Counted from the stretch's first letter, positions 1 through 5,429 are shown. The stretch: 5,816 nucleotides of DNA from an uncultured Lacibacter sp. (GCF_946479605.1 NZ_CAMLGT010000239.1:1-5816); one strand, 5' to 3'. Made by a program: numbers and translations. The notes: a model not told the origin generated them from the sequence alone.

Positions 1-435
1 GATTACACCGTTTACAAAGCCGATGGAAAAACACCAGCAGAGGGTGTGATCATCTATATTTATCACACCAATCAAAAAGGTCTGTATCCGACAAAAGGTG
101 ATGAAACAGGATGGGCCAAACGACATGGTTACCTGCGTGGCTGGATGAAGACAGACAAGAATGGTTTTTATAAATTCTTTACGCTGCGGCCCGGCTCTTA
201 TCCCGACAGTAAGAATCCTGCACATATTCATATAACTATTAAAGAGCCTGGAAAACAGGAATACTGGATCGATGAATTTGTTTTTGACAACGATCCATTT
301 CTTACAACAACAGAACGTAGCCGTTTGCAAAACCGAGGAGGTAGTGGCATTCTTACAACAAAACCCGGCGGCAGTATGGTAAAGGCTGAACGGAATATTT
401 ATTTGGGAAAAAACATTCCAGGTTATCCGCAGTAA
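1..435 (+). CDS. Intradiol ring-cleavage dioxygenase-like protein, C-terminal part (5' end outside window)
   Basis: The frame is open from the first base (D-Y-T-V-Y-K...) to a TAA at 433-435, giving 144 residues, so the true start lies upstream; the GTG at 46 is internal. The family (protocatechuate/catechol dioxygenase fold) uses non-haem Fe(III) to cleave catechol-type rings between the two hydroxyls. Visible hallmarks are HTNQKGLYP, then RGWMKTDKNGFYKFFTLRPGSYP and PAHIHI. The four expected iron ligands are present: Tyr29 and Tyr67, then His75 and His77 of the H-I-H motif (fragment numbering). The beta-sandwich core is therefore intact, and only the N-terminus (which could carry an export signal) is missing. 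The substrate cannot be told; Bacteroidota carry many such proteins outside aromatic-degradation operons, and no pathway partner is visible. It converges on the small membrane protein gene, with 38 nt between the stops. Confidence 0.88.
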   Translation, partial: DYTVYKADGKTPAEGVIIYIYHTNQKGLYPTKGDETGWAKRHGYLRGWMKTDKNGFYKFFTLRPGSYPDSKNPAHIHITIKEPGKQEYWIDEFVFDNDPFLTTTERSRLQNRGGSGILTTKPGGSMVKAERNIYLGKNIPGYPQ

Positions 436-473
436 AGGATGTTAGCCATTAAACCTTGTTCAAACCATAAACT

Positions 474-728
474 TCATTTCTTCTCTTTCCTTTTTGTTTT
501 AGAAGGAAGAAACACGAATATCAATAGCAATGTAGAAAAAAGTGAAACGACAAGTGAAGAAAAAACATTTGCAGTACCCATACTTACTTTGCCATACTTA
601 CTAACCTGTAACATAGATTGAGTTTCACCTGTAATCAGAAAATAAATAAATGCAACCCAAGACAGTAAAGTAAGCAACAGCCATATTTGTCTGAATGCAC
701 CTAAGTGATCTGTTGACGGTTTTCTCAT
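474..728 (-). CDS. Small hypothetical membrane protein (84 aa, two transmembrane segments)
   Basis: I do not recognise a family. The ATG (728-726) overlaps the TGA of yggS (727-725) as ATGA, which supports a real gene translated by coupling to yggS. Two hydrophobic stretches are visible, at about residues 15-33 (rich in Leu, Trp and Phe) and 53-74. A short polar loop containing GETQS separates them. The N-terminus (MRKPSTDH) and the tail (KTKRKEKK) are both basic, so the positive-inside rule predicts a hairpin in the inner membrane with both ends cytoplasmic. There are no catalytic-looking motifs. A 60-codon frame on the opposite strand (439-621) overlaps it but has no family signal. Function is unknown; the only clue is co-transcription with the PLP homeostasis gene. 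Confidence 0.68.
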   Translation of the reverse strand: MRKPSTDHLGAFRQIWLLLTLLSWVAFIYFLITGETQSMLQVSKYGKVSMGTANVFSSLVVSLFSTLLLIFVFLPSKTKRKEKK

Positions 729-1408
729 TTCACATAATTTCTTGCACCAAACAATAAACTGCCAATACGCACCATCGTGCTTCCCTCTTCAACTGCAATT
801 TTGTAATCGCCACTCATGCCCATAGAGAGAATGGACAATTGGCAATTGGCAATAGATAAATCAGCAAACCAATCAAACAAAGATTTCAGATATATAAATT
901 CACCCCTCACCTTTTCCAGATCATCACTGAACGATGCCATGCCCATAAAACCACAGATCCGAACATTCTTCAATTCACTCAACCCATCAGCATTCTTGTT
1001 ATAAATGTTTTTTAACTCTTCTTCGTTTAGTCCAAATTTGGTTTCTTCCTGCGCAATATGTACCTGCAGCAATACATCAATTACACGATTGTTCTTTGCT
1101 GCTTCTTTATTGATCTCTTTCAACAACTTCAAACTATCTACACCATGAATCAACTGCACAAATGGTGCAATGTATTTCACCTTATTGCTTTGCAGGTGAC
1201 CAATAAAATGCCAACGGATATCTTTTGGCAATTGAGCCTGTTTATCTACCAACTCCTGTACATAGTTCTCACCAAAATCACGCTGTCCCATTTCGTATAA
1301 TGTAAGAATATCTTCAACAGGTTTTGTTTTACTTACTGCTACAAGTGTTACCTGCTTTGCATCCAGTTCATTTTTAATCGATTGATATGCTTCTGTATTA
1401 ACTGCCAT
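725..1408 (-). CDS. yggS: YggS/PROSC-family pyridoxal phosphate homeostasis protein
   Basis: The 227-residue product has the normal length of this alanine-racemase-fold, PLP-binding family. Members carry PLP and balance B6 vitamers and some amino acid and keto acid pools, without known racemase activity. Motifs in order: VAVSKTKP at 23-30, where Lys27 corresponds to the PLP Schiff-base lysine (Lys36 in E. coli); FGENYVQE; WHFIGHLQSNK; CGFMGMA; SMGMSGDY at 195-202; and GSTMVRIGSLLFGAR at 209-223, which binds the phosphate. The ATG at 1408 gives a standard short N-terminus, and a CAACTTTG promoter-like box lies a few bases before it. The stop overlaps the next gene by ATGA. One oddity is the variable loop before SMGMS, which reads LSIANCQLSI and is encoded by a 7-bp tandem repeat. 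It replaces a loop of similar length in homologues, so function should be intact. The cytoplasmic location is inferred from the family. Confidence 0.96.
   Translation of the reverse strand: MAVNTEAYQSIKNELDAKQVTLVAVSKTKPVEDILTLYEMGQRDFGENYVQELVDKQAQLPKDIRWHFIGHLQSNKVKYIAPFVQLIHGVDSLKLLKEINKEAAKNNRVIDVLLQVHIAQEETKFGLNEEELKNIYNKNADGLSELKNVRICGFMGMASFSDDLEKVRGEFIYLKSLFDWFADLSIANCQLSILSMGMSGDYKIAVEEGSTMVRIGSLLFGARNYVK
836..853. repeat. Short tandem repeat, 7-bp unit CAATTGG, about 2.6 copies, inside yggS
   Basis: CAATTGG occurs at 836-842 and 843-849, followed by CAAT at 850-853. Read on the minus strand it encodes I-A-N-C-Q-L (YggS residues 186-191), in the variable loop just before the SMGMS motif. 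Because 7 is not a multiple of 3, added units would shift the frame unless gained in threes. From memory, unverified, peptides such as IANCQLPIANC recur in unrelated Bacteroidota ORFs, which would fit a dispersed repeat. Confidence 0.7.
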
Positions 1409-1412
1409 TGCG

Positions 1413-1420
1413 CAAAGTTG
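1413..1420 (-). promoter_or_regulatory. Candidate Bacteroidota -7 box (CAACTTTG) for yggS
   Basis: The minus strand reads CAACTTTG, one mismatch from TAnnTTTG. It ends 4 nt before the yggS ATG, so a transcript from it would be leaderless or nearly so. I saw no matching TTG/TTTG -33 box at the usual spacing, so the support is modest. Confidence 0.35.
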
Positions 1421-1451
1421 CTGAAAATAAAAATGTGCTGATCATTTTCAG
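1421..1451. repeat. 8-bp inverted repeat upstream of yggS
   Basis: CTGAAAAT (1421-1428) and ATTTTCAG (1444-1451) are exact reverse complements separated by 15 nt. They lie immediately upstream of the candidate yggS -7 box, where an operator could sit. There is no T-tract for a terminator. The arms are AT-rich and short, so chance is possible. Confidence 0.35.
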
Positions 1452-1486
1452 ATCAACACATTAAATATTGTTTCCGTGTACAGCCG

Positions 1487-1512
1487 CCAACAGGGTTTGT
1501 AACCGCTGTCGG
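1487..1512. repeat. Intergenic hairpin after the acyl-CoA dehydrogenase gene (possible repetitive palindrome)
   Basis: On the plus strand, CCAACAG (1487-1493) pairs with CTGTCGG (1506-1512) with one A/C mismatch. GGTT (1494-1497) pairs with AACC (1501-1504) across a TGT loop, and G1505 is bulged. The hairpin begins 10 nt past the dehydrogenase stop. It is GC-rich against AT-rich surroundings. No T-tract follows on either strand, so a canonical intrinsic terminator is not supported. It could be a REP-like dispersed element, an RNA 3'-end stabiliser or a non-canonical terminator. Confidence 0.6.
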
Positions 1513-1522
1513 GGTTCATCTT

Positions 1523-2677
1523 TTATTTCAAAATACTTCTGCTGATCACGATCCGCTGTACTTCGCTTGTTCCTTCGTATATCTGGGTAATTTTTGCATC
1601 ACGCATCAAACGCTCCACGTGGTATTCCTTTACATAACCATAACCACCATGTATCTGCACCGCTTCGGTGGAAGCCCACATCGCTGTTTCGCTTGAAAAT
1701 ACTTTTGCCATGGATGAGCTGAGAGTATAATCAAGATGCTGATCTTTTTCGTAAGCAGCTTTCAGGCATAATAAGCGTGATGCTTCAATACGTGTTGCCA
1801 TATCGGCCAGTTTAAACTGGATGGCCTGGTGATGCATGATCTCTTTACCAAATGCTCTGCGTTGTTTAGAATAATTCAACGCCAGTTCATATGCACCACT
1901 GGCAATACCCAGCGCCTGCGATGCAATACCAATACGGCCACCGGCTAATGTTTTCATGGCAAACTTAAAACCGAATCCATCTTCACCTATCCGGTTTTCC
2001 TTTGGCACTTTTACATCCTGGAACGAAATACTGTGTGTATCACTTCCCCGGATACCCATTTTATTTTCCTTTGCCCCCACACTTACACCCGGCCAGTTTT
2101 TTTCTACGATAAACGCATTAATGCCTTTGCTTCCTTTGGCAACATCGGTTTGTGCTATCACTAAATAAACCGAAGCTGAACTACCATTGGTGATCCAGTT
2201 CTTGATCCCGTTCAGTAAATAATGATCGCCTTTATCTTCTGCAGTTGTGCGTTGCGATGTAGCATCACTGCCAGCTTCCGGTTCGCTCAGCAAAAATGCA
2301 CCAATGTACAGTTCACCATCTTTCTTGCCTTGCGCAAGCGGCACCAGGTATTTTTGTTTTTGTTCTTCATTGCAATATTCCTGCAAACCATAACAAACCA
2401 AACTGTTGTTAACACTCATGCACACACTCACACTGGCATCTATTTTACTGATCTCTTCCATTGCCAGCACATAACTGATTGTATCCATACCAGAGCCTCC
2501 GTATTCGGGCTTTACCATCATACCCATAAAACCCAGGTCGGCCAGTTTACAGATCTGTTCTTTGGGAAATTTCTGATGTTCGTCCCGTTCAATAACTCCG
2601 GGTAAGCATTCGGTTTGGGCAAAATCACGGGCAGCTTTTTGTATCATCAGCTGCTCTTCAGTAAGTTGAAAATGCAT
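1523..2677 (-). CDS. Acyl-CoA dehydrogenase, short-chain (butyryl-CoA) type
   Basis: This 384-residue flavoenzyme catalyses FAD-dependent alpha,beta-desaturation of an acyl-CoA, passing electrons to electron-transfer flavoprotein in beta-oxidation or branched-chain amino acid breakdown. The N-terminal helical domain starts with MHFQLTEEQLMIQKAARDFA. The flavin/substrate loop LSEPEAGSDA is at 131-139 and GIKNWITNG at 157-165. The C-terminal domain has GGRIGIASQALG at 246-257, QRRAFG at 272-277, QIHGGYGY, and IYEGTSEVQR. Glu368 in YEGT is the position of the catalytic base in short-chain and medium-chain enzymes. I chose the ATG at 2677 over the in-frame ATG at 2746: the family begins here, the extra 23 residues lack homology features, and an exact TATCTTTG promoter box lies between the two. 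Substrate length is inferred from overall similarity to the SCAD/Bcd group and is not proven. It is divergent from the MORN-caspase gene. Confidence 0.95.
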   Translation of the reverse strand: MHFQLTEEQLMIQKAARDFAQTECLPGVIERDEHQKFPKEQICKLADLGFMGMMVKPEYGGSGMDTISYVLAMEEISKIDASVSVCMSVNNSLVCYGLQEYCNEEQKQKYLVPLAQGKKDGELYIGAFLLSEPEAGSDATSQRTTAEDKGDHYLLNGIKNWITNGSSASVYLVIAQTDVAKGSKGINAFIVEKNWPGVSVGAKENKMGIRGSDTHSISFQDVKVPKENRIGEDGFGFKFAMKTLAGGRIGIASQALGIASGAYELALNYSKQRRAFGKEIMHHQAIQFKLADMATRIEASRLLCLKAAYEKDQHLDYTLSSSMAKVFSSETAMWASTEAVQIHGGYGYVKEYHVERLMRDAKITQIYEGTSEVQRIVISRSILK

Positions 2678-2697
2678 ATGGCTGTAAAAGTTTGAAA

Positions 2698-2705
2698 CAA
2701 AGATA
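2698..2705 (-). promoter_or_regulatory. Bacteroidota -7 box (TATCTTTG) for the acyl-CoA dehydrogenase gene
   Basis: The minus strand reads TATCTTTG, an exact match to TAnnTTTG, ending 20 nt before the ATG at 2677. Transcription would begin near 2690-2693, leaving a leader of roughly 13-16 nt. This excludes the in-frame ATG at 2746 for this transcript. I found no clear -33 TTG at the standard spacing. Confidence 0.6.
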
Positions 2706-2793
2706 AGGGAAGCTAACAGTTGAAAGTTTTTTATTGAGTTCTGCAACTATTTAAATACCAACTATTGGGTATTTTCGTTTCAGGATTATCGGT

Positions 2794-2801
2794 TAATTTT
2801 C
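2794..2801 (+). promoter_or_regulatory. Weak candidate -7 box (TAATTTTC) for the MORN-caspase gene
   Basis: In the divergent intergenic region (2678-2819), TAATTTTC differs from TAnnTTTG only at the last base. It lies 18 nt before the ATG at 2820. A TTTTCG about 20 nt upstream could serve as a degenerate -33 element. The region is AT-rich, so such a match is expected often by chance. Confidence 0.22.
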
Positions 2802-2819
2802 ACCCAAAAACACAAACCC

Positions 2820-4844
2820 ATGAAACAGTTGTTTCTATTCACACTGATCCTGATTTCCGGTTTTTCATCATCCATGGCTCAAACCTGTCTGTCGGGCAAT
2901 TGCAGCAATGGCTTTGGTAAATTCCAATATGCCAATGGCGATATGTACGAAGGCGAGTTTTACGACGATAAGCGTGAAGGGTTTGGAATTTATAAATGGA
3001 AAAGTGGCGAAAAATTCATTGGCGAAAGCCTGGCCAACCAGTTCAATGGTTTTGGGGTAATGGAATTCAGGGATGGCACCAGGTATATTGGCGATTTTAA
3101 AAATGGTGATTTTGAAGGCGAAGGCGAAAAAACACTCCCCAACGGAAACAAGCAAACCGGCTTATTTGCCAAAGGCGTTTACAAAGGAAAGATCTCTTAC
3201 TACAATAAACCACTTGGTACTACCGGCTGCTTAAACGGCGATTGTGAGAATGGCTATGGTATGAAGTACTACTCTGGCGATGACCGCTATTTTGGCTATT
3301 TCAAAAATGGGAAACGTCATGGCTTTGGTGCTTACTACTGGAGTGATGGTACCAAATGGGTTGGACAGTTTGAGGATAATAAACTCACTGGCTATGGCAC
3401 CTACTTTTTTATTACGGGTGAAAAATATGTAGGCTATTTTGTTGACAGTAAACGTAATGGCTGGGGTATTAACTACGATCCTACAACCGGTGTTAAAAAG
3501 ATCGGCTTTTGGGTAGAGAACAACCTTACACAACCAAAGAATGGGCTTGTTTCGGGCGGAACAACAGGTTGCATCAGCGGCGATTGTAAAAACGGATATG
3601 GTAAATATGTTTACAGCAATGGTTATTATGAAGGTTACTTTAAAAATGGTTTCCGTAACGGTAACGGCAAATATTACTTTGATATCGGCGATTTTTATGT
3701 AGGTAATTTCAGCGATAACAAGTTTAACGGCAAAGGCACTTATTACTATACCAACGGTCAGCGTTATGATGGTGAATGGAAAGAACAACGTTACCACGGC
3801 AAAGGCCAGTTGTTTAACACTGATGGTATGCCTGAGAACGGTTACTACGAGGCCGGAAAATTCCTGGGCGAAAACACAAGACCCTCCGGTTATGATGCAT
3901 GGGTTCGGAATAATTACAGCAGTGCAAATAACAACAGCATTGCATCCGGCAACAACAATACGCCTACCGGTAACAACAGCGGGAAAACAAACAATAATAC
4001 TGTTACTGCCAATACAGGTAATAATAACAATACCAACAAGCCTACTGTAAATACCAAGCCCAACAACAATCCCCAAACCAACAATACAGGCAACAGTAAT
4101 AACAATAACCAGACTTCTTACAGCGGTGGTTCTAATATCGGTTTAAATACAACCAACTACAGTAAAAAACTTGCACTCATTATTGGTATGGAGCGTTACC
4201 AATACATCACAGCTTTGCGTAATCCTCGTAACGATGCACGCTCCATGAGCAAAGTGCTTCGTGAAAATGGGTTTGAAGTTATTGAAGTAATTGATGGAGG
4301 CAAAGAACAATTGAAAAATGCCATTAAAGAATTTGGTTACAAGCTTGCATCTTACCAGGTTGGGTTGTTTTATTATTCAGGTCATGGTATACAGATCGAT
4401 GATCAGAACTATGTGATTCCTGTTGATGCAAACATCCGTTCAAAAACAGATGTGAAAGATGAATGCCCGTCTGTATCATGGGTGCTGCGTCGCATGGAAG
4501 ATGCCAATACCAAGCTGAATATTGTTATTCTTGATGCCTGCCGAAACAATCCTTTCCAGCGTAGTGCTTTTGGAAGTGAAAACAGTGAAGGTGGTCTTGC
4601 AGCCATTCTTCCTCCTGATAATACCATTATATCCTTTGCAACCGACCCCGGTTCTGTAGCAAGTGATGGTGTGGCCGGCACCAATGGTTTGTACACAGGT
4701 TCGTTGGTAAAATACATTGCCATGCCTAACCTGCAGATTGAAAACGTATTTAAATTGACAGGTAAAGAAGTAAAAGAAAAATCAGGTGGCAAACAAAAGC
4801 CTTGGTTGAACTCAAACTTCTACGATATTTTCTATTTCAAATAA
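2820..4844 (+). CDS. Exported MORN-repeat protein with C-terminal caspase-like (C14) protease domain
   Basis: The 674-residue product begins with a signal peptide (MKQLFLF, hydrophobic core, likely cleavage after S-M-A near residue 20), so it should act in the periplasm or outside the cell. Residues 22-364 form a beta-rich MORN array of about 11-12 units of the Y.G.F..G...G.G type, arranged as three modules of exactly 114 residues. Each module opens with C-x4-C followed by NG-aromatic-G: Cys23/28, 137/142 and 251/256. Residues 364-447 are an Asn/Thr/Ser/Gly-rich low-complexity linker. The caspase-like domain (about 449-674) begins KLALIIGMERY. It has YYSGHG with His522 and VILDACRNNPF with Cys574 as the expected dyad, and ends with an ASDG...NGLYTGSLVKYI region typical of bacterial caspase-family proteins. 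Asp572 matches the DxC acidic residue that gives metacaspases Arg/Lys preference. There is no T9SS tail after the protease. Six nt separate it from the methyltransferase. The physiological substrate is unknown. Confidence 0.93.
   Translation: MKQLFLFTLILISGFSSSMAQTCLSGNCSNGFGKFQYANGDMYEGEFYDDKREGFGIYKWKSGEKFIGESLANQFNGFGVMEFRDGTRYIGDFKNGDFEGEGEKTLPNGNKQTGLFAKGVYKGKISYYNKPLGTTGCLNGDCENGYGMKYYSGDDRYFGYFKNGKRHGFGAYYWSDGTKWVGQFEDNKLTGYGTYFFITGEKYVGYFVDSKRNGWGINYDPTTGVKKIGFWVENNLTQPKNGLVSGGTTGCISGDCKNGYGKYVYSNGYYEGYFKNGFRNGNGKYYFDIGDFYVGNFSDNKFNGKGTYYYTNGQRYDGEWKEQRYHGKGQLFNTDGMPENGYYEAGKFLGENTRPSGYDAWVRNNYSSANNNSIASGNNNTPTGNNSGKTNNNTVTANTGNNNNTNKPTVNTKPNNNPQTNNTGNSNNNNQTSYSGGSNIGLNTTNYSKKLALIIGMERYQYITALRNPRNDARSMSKVLRENGFEVIEVIDGGKEQLKNAIKEFGYKLASYQVGLFYYSGHGIQIDDQNYVIPVDANIRSKTDVKDECPSVSWVLRRMEDANTKLNIVILDACRNNPFQRSAFGSENSEGGLAAILPPDNTIISFATDPGSVASDGVAGTNGLYTGSLVKYIAMPNLQIENVFKLTGKEVKEKSGGKQKPWLNSNFYDIFYFK
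2886..3911 (+). repeat. Three diverged in-frame repeats of 342 bp encoding the MORN modules
   Basis: The first Cys codon of each module starts at 2886, 3228 and 3570, giving two identical intervals of 342 bp (114 codons). Each module starts with C-[LI]-x-G-[ND]-C-x-N-G-aromatic-G, and modules 2 and 3 are preceded by G-T-T-G. About four MORN units of around 23 residues follow in each. The copies are well diverged at nucleotide level, so the triplication is old. The third copy ends near residue 364, where the Asn-rich linker begins. Confidence 0.85.
3909..4160 (+). other. Asn-rich low-complexity linker region within the MORN-caspase gene
   Basis: Codons for residues 364-447 are dominated by AAC and AAT with ACA, ACC, GGC and AGC, giving strings such as GNNNTPTGNNSGKTNNN. 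Two related stretches, NTGNNNNTN and NTGNSNNNN, suggest growth by slippage or short duplication. It is probably a flexible spacer between the MORN array and the protease. It contains very few basic residues, so self-cleavage sites after Lys or Arg would be limited. Confidence 0.8.
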
Positions 4845-4850
4845 ATACCA

Positions 4851-5429
4851 ATGCAAGATCTCTCAGCCGATTACTGGAGCAACCGTTACCTGCAACAGCA
4901 AACCGGCTGGGATATTGGTTATGGCTCCACTCCTCTTGTTGATTACCTGAAACAGCTGAAGGATAAAACCATTGCCATCCTGATACCCGGCTGTGGTAAT
5001 GCTTATGAAGCTGAATGGCTGCTGGACAATGGCTTTACCAATATTACTGTTCTGGATATTTCGCCTGTACTTACAGCAGCATTACAACAAAAGTTCGCAG
5101 GTAAGCCCATCAGCATTATCACTGCCAATTTTTTTGATCATGAGACACAGTATGATCTTATTCTTGAGCAAACCTTCTTTTGTGCACTTGATCCATCGCT
5201 TCGTTTAAACTATGTGCAGCAAATGCAACGCCTGCTGAAACCCGGCGGCAAACTGGTGGGTGTACTGTTTAACCGTGCATTTGAAGGCGGACCTCCGTTT
5301 GGCGGCAGCAAAGAGGAATATGAAAAACTGTTTGCAGATCATCTGCACATAAAAAAAATGGAGTTGTGTACCAACTCCATTCCTCCACGTAAAGACAATG
5401 AATTATTTTTTATTGCTGAGAAAGTTTAA
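4851..5429 (+). CDS. TPMT-family SAM-dependent methyltransferase (thiol/halide type)
   Basis: The 192-residue product is a class I SAM methyltransferase of the thiopurine S-methyltransferase family, which methylates thiols, and in some members halide or tellurite/selenite, in the cytoplasm. The N-terminal YWSNRYLQQQTGWDIG segment (8-23) is typical of the family. The SAM-binding motif I is ILIPGCGNAYEAEWL (43-57), and LDIS (68-71) supplies the acidic residue for the ribose. The family-specific EQTFFCALDPSLR lies at 106-118, LLKPGGKLVG at 128-137, and a FNRAFEGGPPFGG loop at 140-152. At 192 residues it is slightly short for the family, but no core motif is missing. The ATG at 4851 is 6 nt after the MORN-caspase stop, so the two are probably co-transcribed. 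The stop overlaps that of the convergent desaturase by 4 nt. The substrate is not predictable from sequence. Confidence 0.92.
   Translation: MQDLSADYWSNRYLQQQTGWDIGYGSTPLVDYLKQLKDKTIAILIPGCGNAYEAEWLLDNGFTNITVLDISPVLTAALQQKFAGKPISIITANFFDHETQYDLILEQTFFCALDPSLRLNYVQQMQRLLKPGGKLVGVLFNRAFEGGPPFGGSKEEYEKLFADHLHIKKMELCTNSIPPRKDNELFFIAEKV
5333..5347. repeat. Perfect 15-nt palindrome TGCAGATCATCTGCA in the methyltransferase gene
   Basis: TGCAGAT and ATCTGCA flank a single central C at 5340. It lies within the 3' coding part of the methyltransferase, just beyond the T-tract of the minus-strand terminator. It could be a fortuitous codon palindrome or a protein-binding site. As an RNA hairpin it would need to open the centre to form a loop. 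Confidence 0.4.
5351..5381 (-). terminator. Intrinsic terminator for the desaturase gene, lying inside the methyltransferase coding sequence
   Basis: Read on the minus strand, AATGGAGTTG (5381-5372) pairs perfectly with CAACTCCATT (5366-5357) around a 5-nt GTACA loop. The last two T's of the stem continue directly into the T8 tract (5358-5351). The stem starts 44 nt after the desaturase stop at 5426. On the plus strand the hairpin is followed by CCTCC, so it works only toward the left. On the plus strand the same bases encode the K-K-M-E-L-C-T-N-S-I region of the methyltransferase. Confidence 0.82.

Noticed and set aside
46..48. GTG as the start of the dioxygenase gene
   Set aside because: The frame continues upstream to base 1 with family-like sequence, and the GTG lies in a core beta strand, so the gene is cut by the window edge.
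400..473. Terminator between the convergent dioxygenase and membrane-protein genes
   Set aside because: There are AAGG/CCTT and GGTTATCC/GGAT partial pairings and an A6 run near 409-415, but no continuous stem lies next to a T-tract on either strand.
439..621. Short plus-strand frame (60 codons) after the dioxygenase
   Set aside because: It overlaps the small membrane protein gene on the minus strand, which has better support (ATGA coupling, two helices). The plus-strand peptide shows no family features.
2222..2605. Minus-gene antisense frame of 127 codons with a TH repeat peptide
   Set aside because: It lies wholly inside the acyl-CoA dehydrogenase gene. The Thr-His run comes from the antisense of Cys/Met/Ser/Val codons and has no family signal.
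3231..4076. Long open frame on the minus strand (281 codons) across the MORN region
   Set aside because: Its Ile/Val/Thr-rich, low-information sequence is the antisense of repetitive MORN and Asn codons. It has no recognisable domain, and the sense strand is clearly coding.
3909..4160. AAC/AAT-rich stretch considered as a microsatellite or CRISPR-like array
   Set aside because: It has no regular unit or spacers, keeps an open frame and is best explained as codons for an Asn-rich linker.
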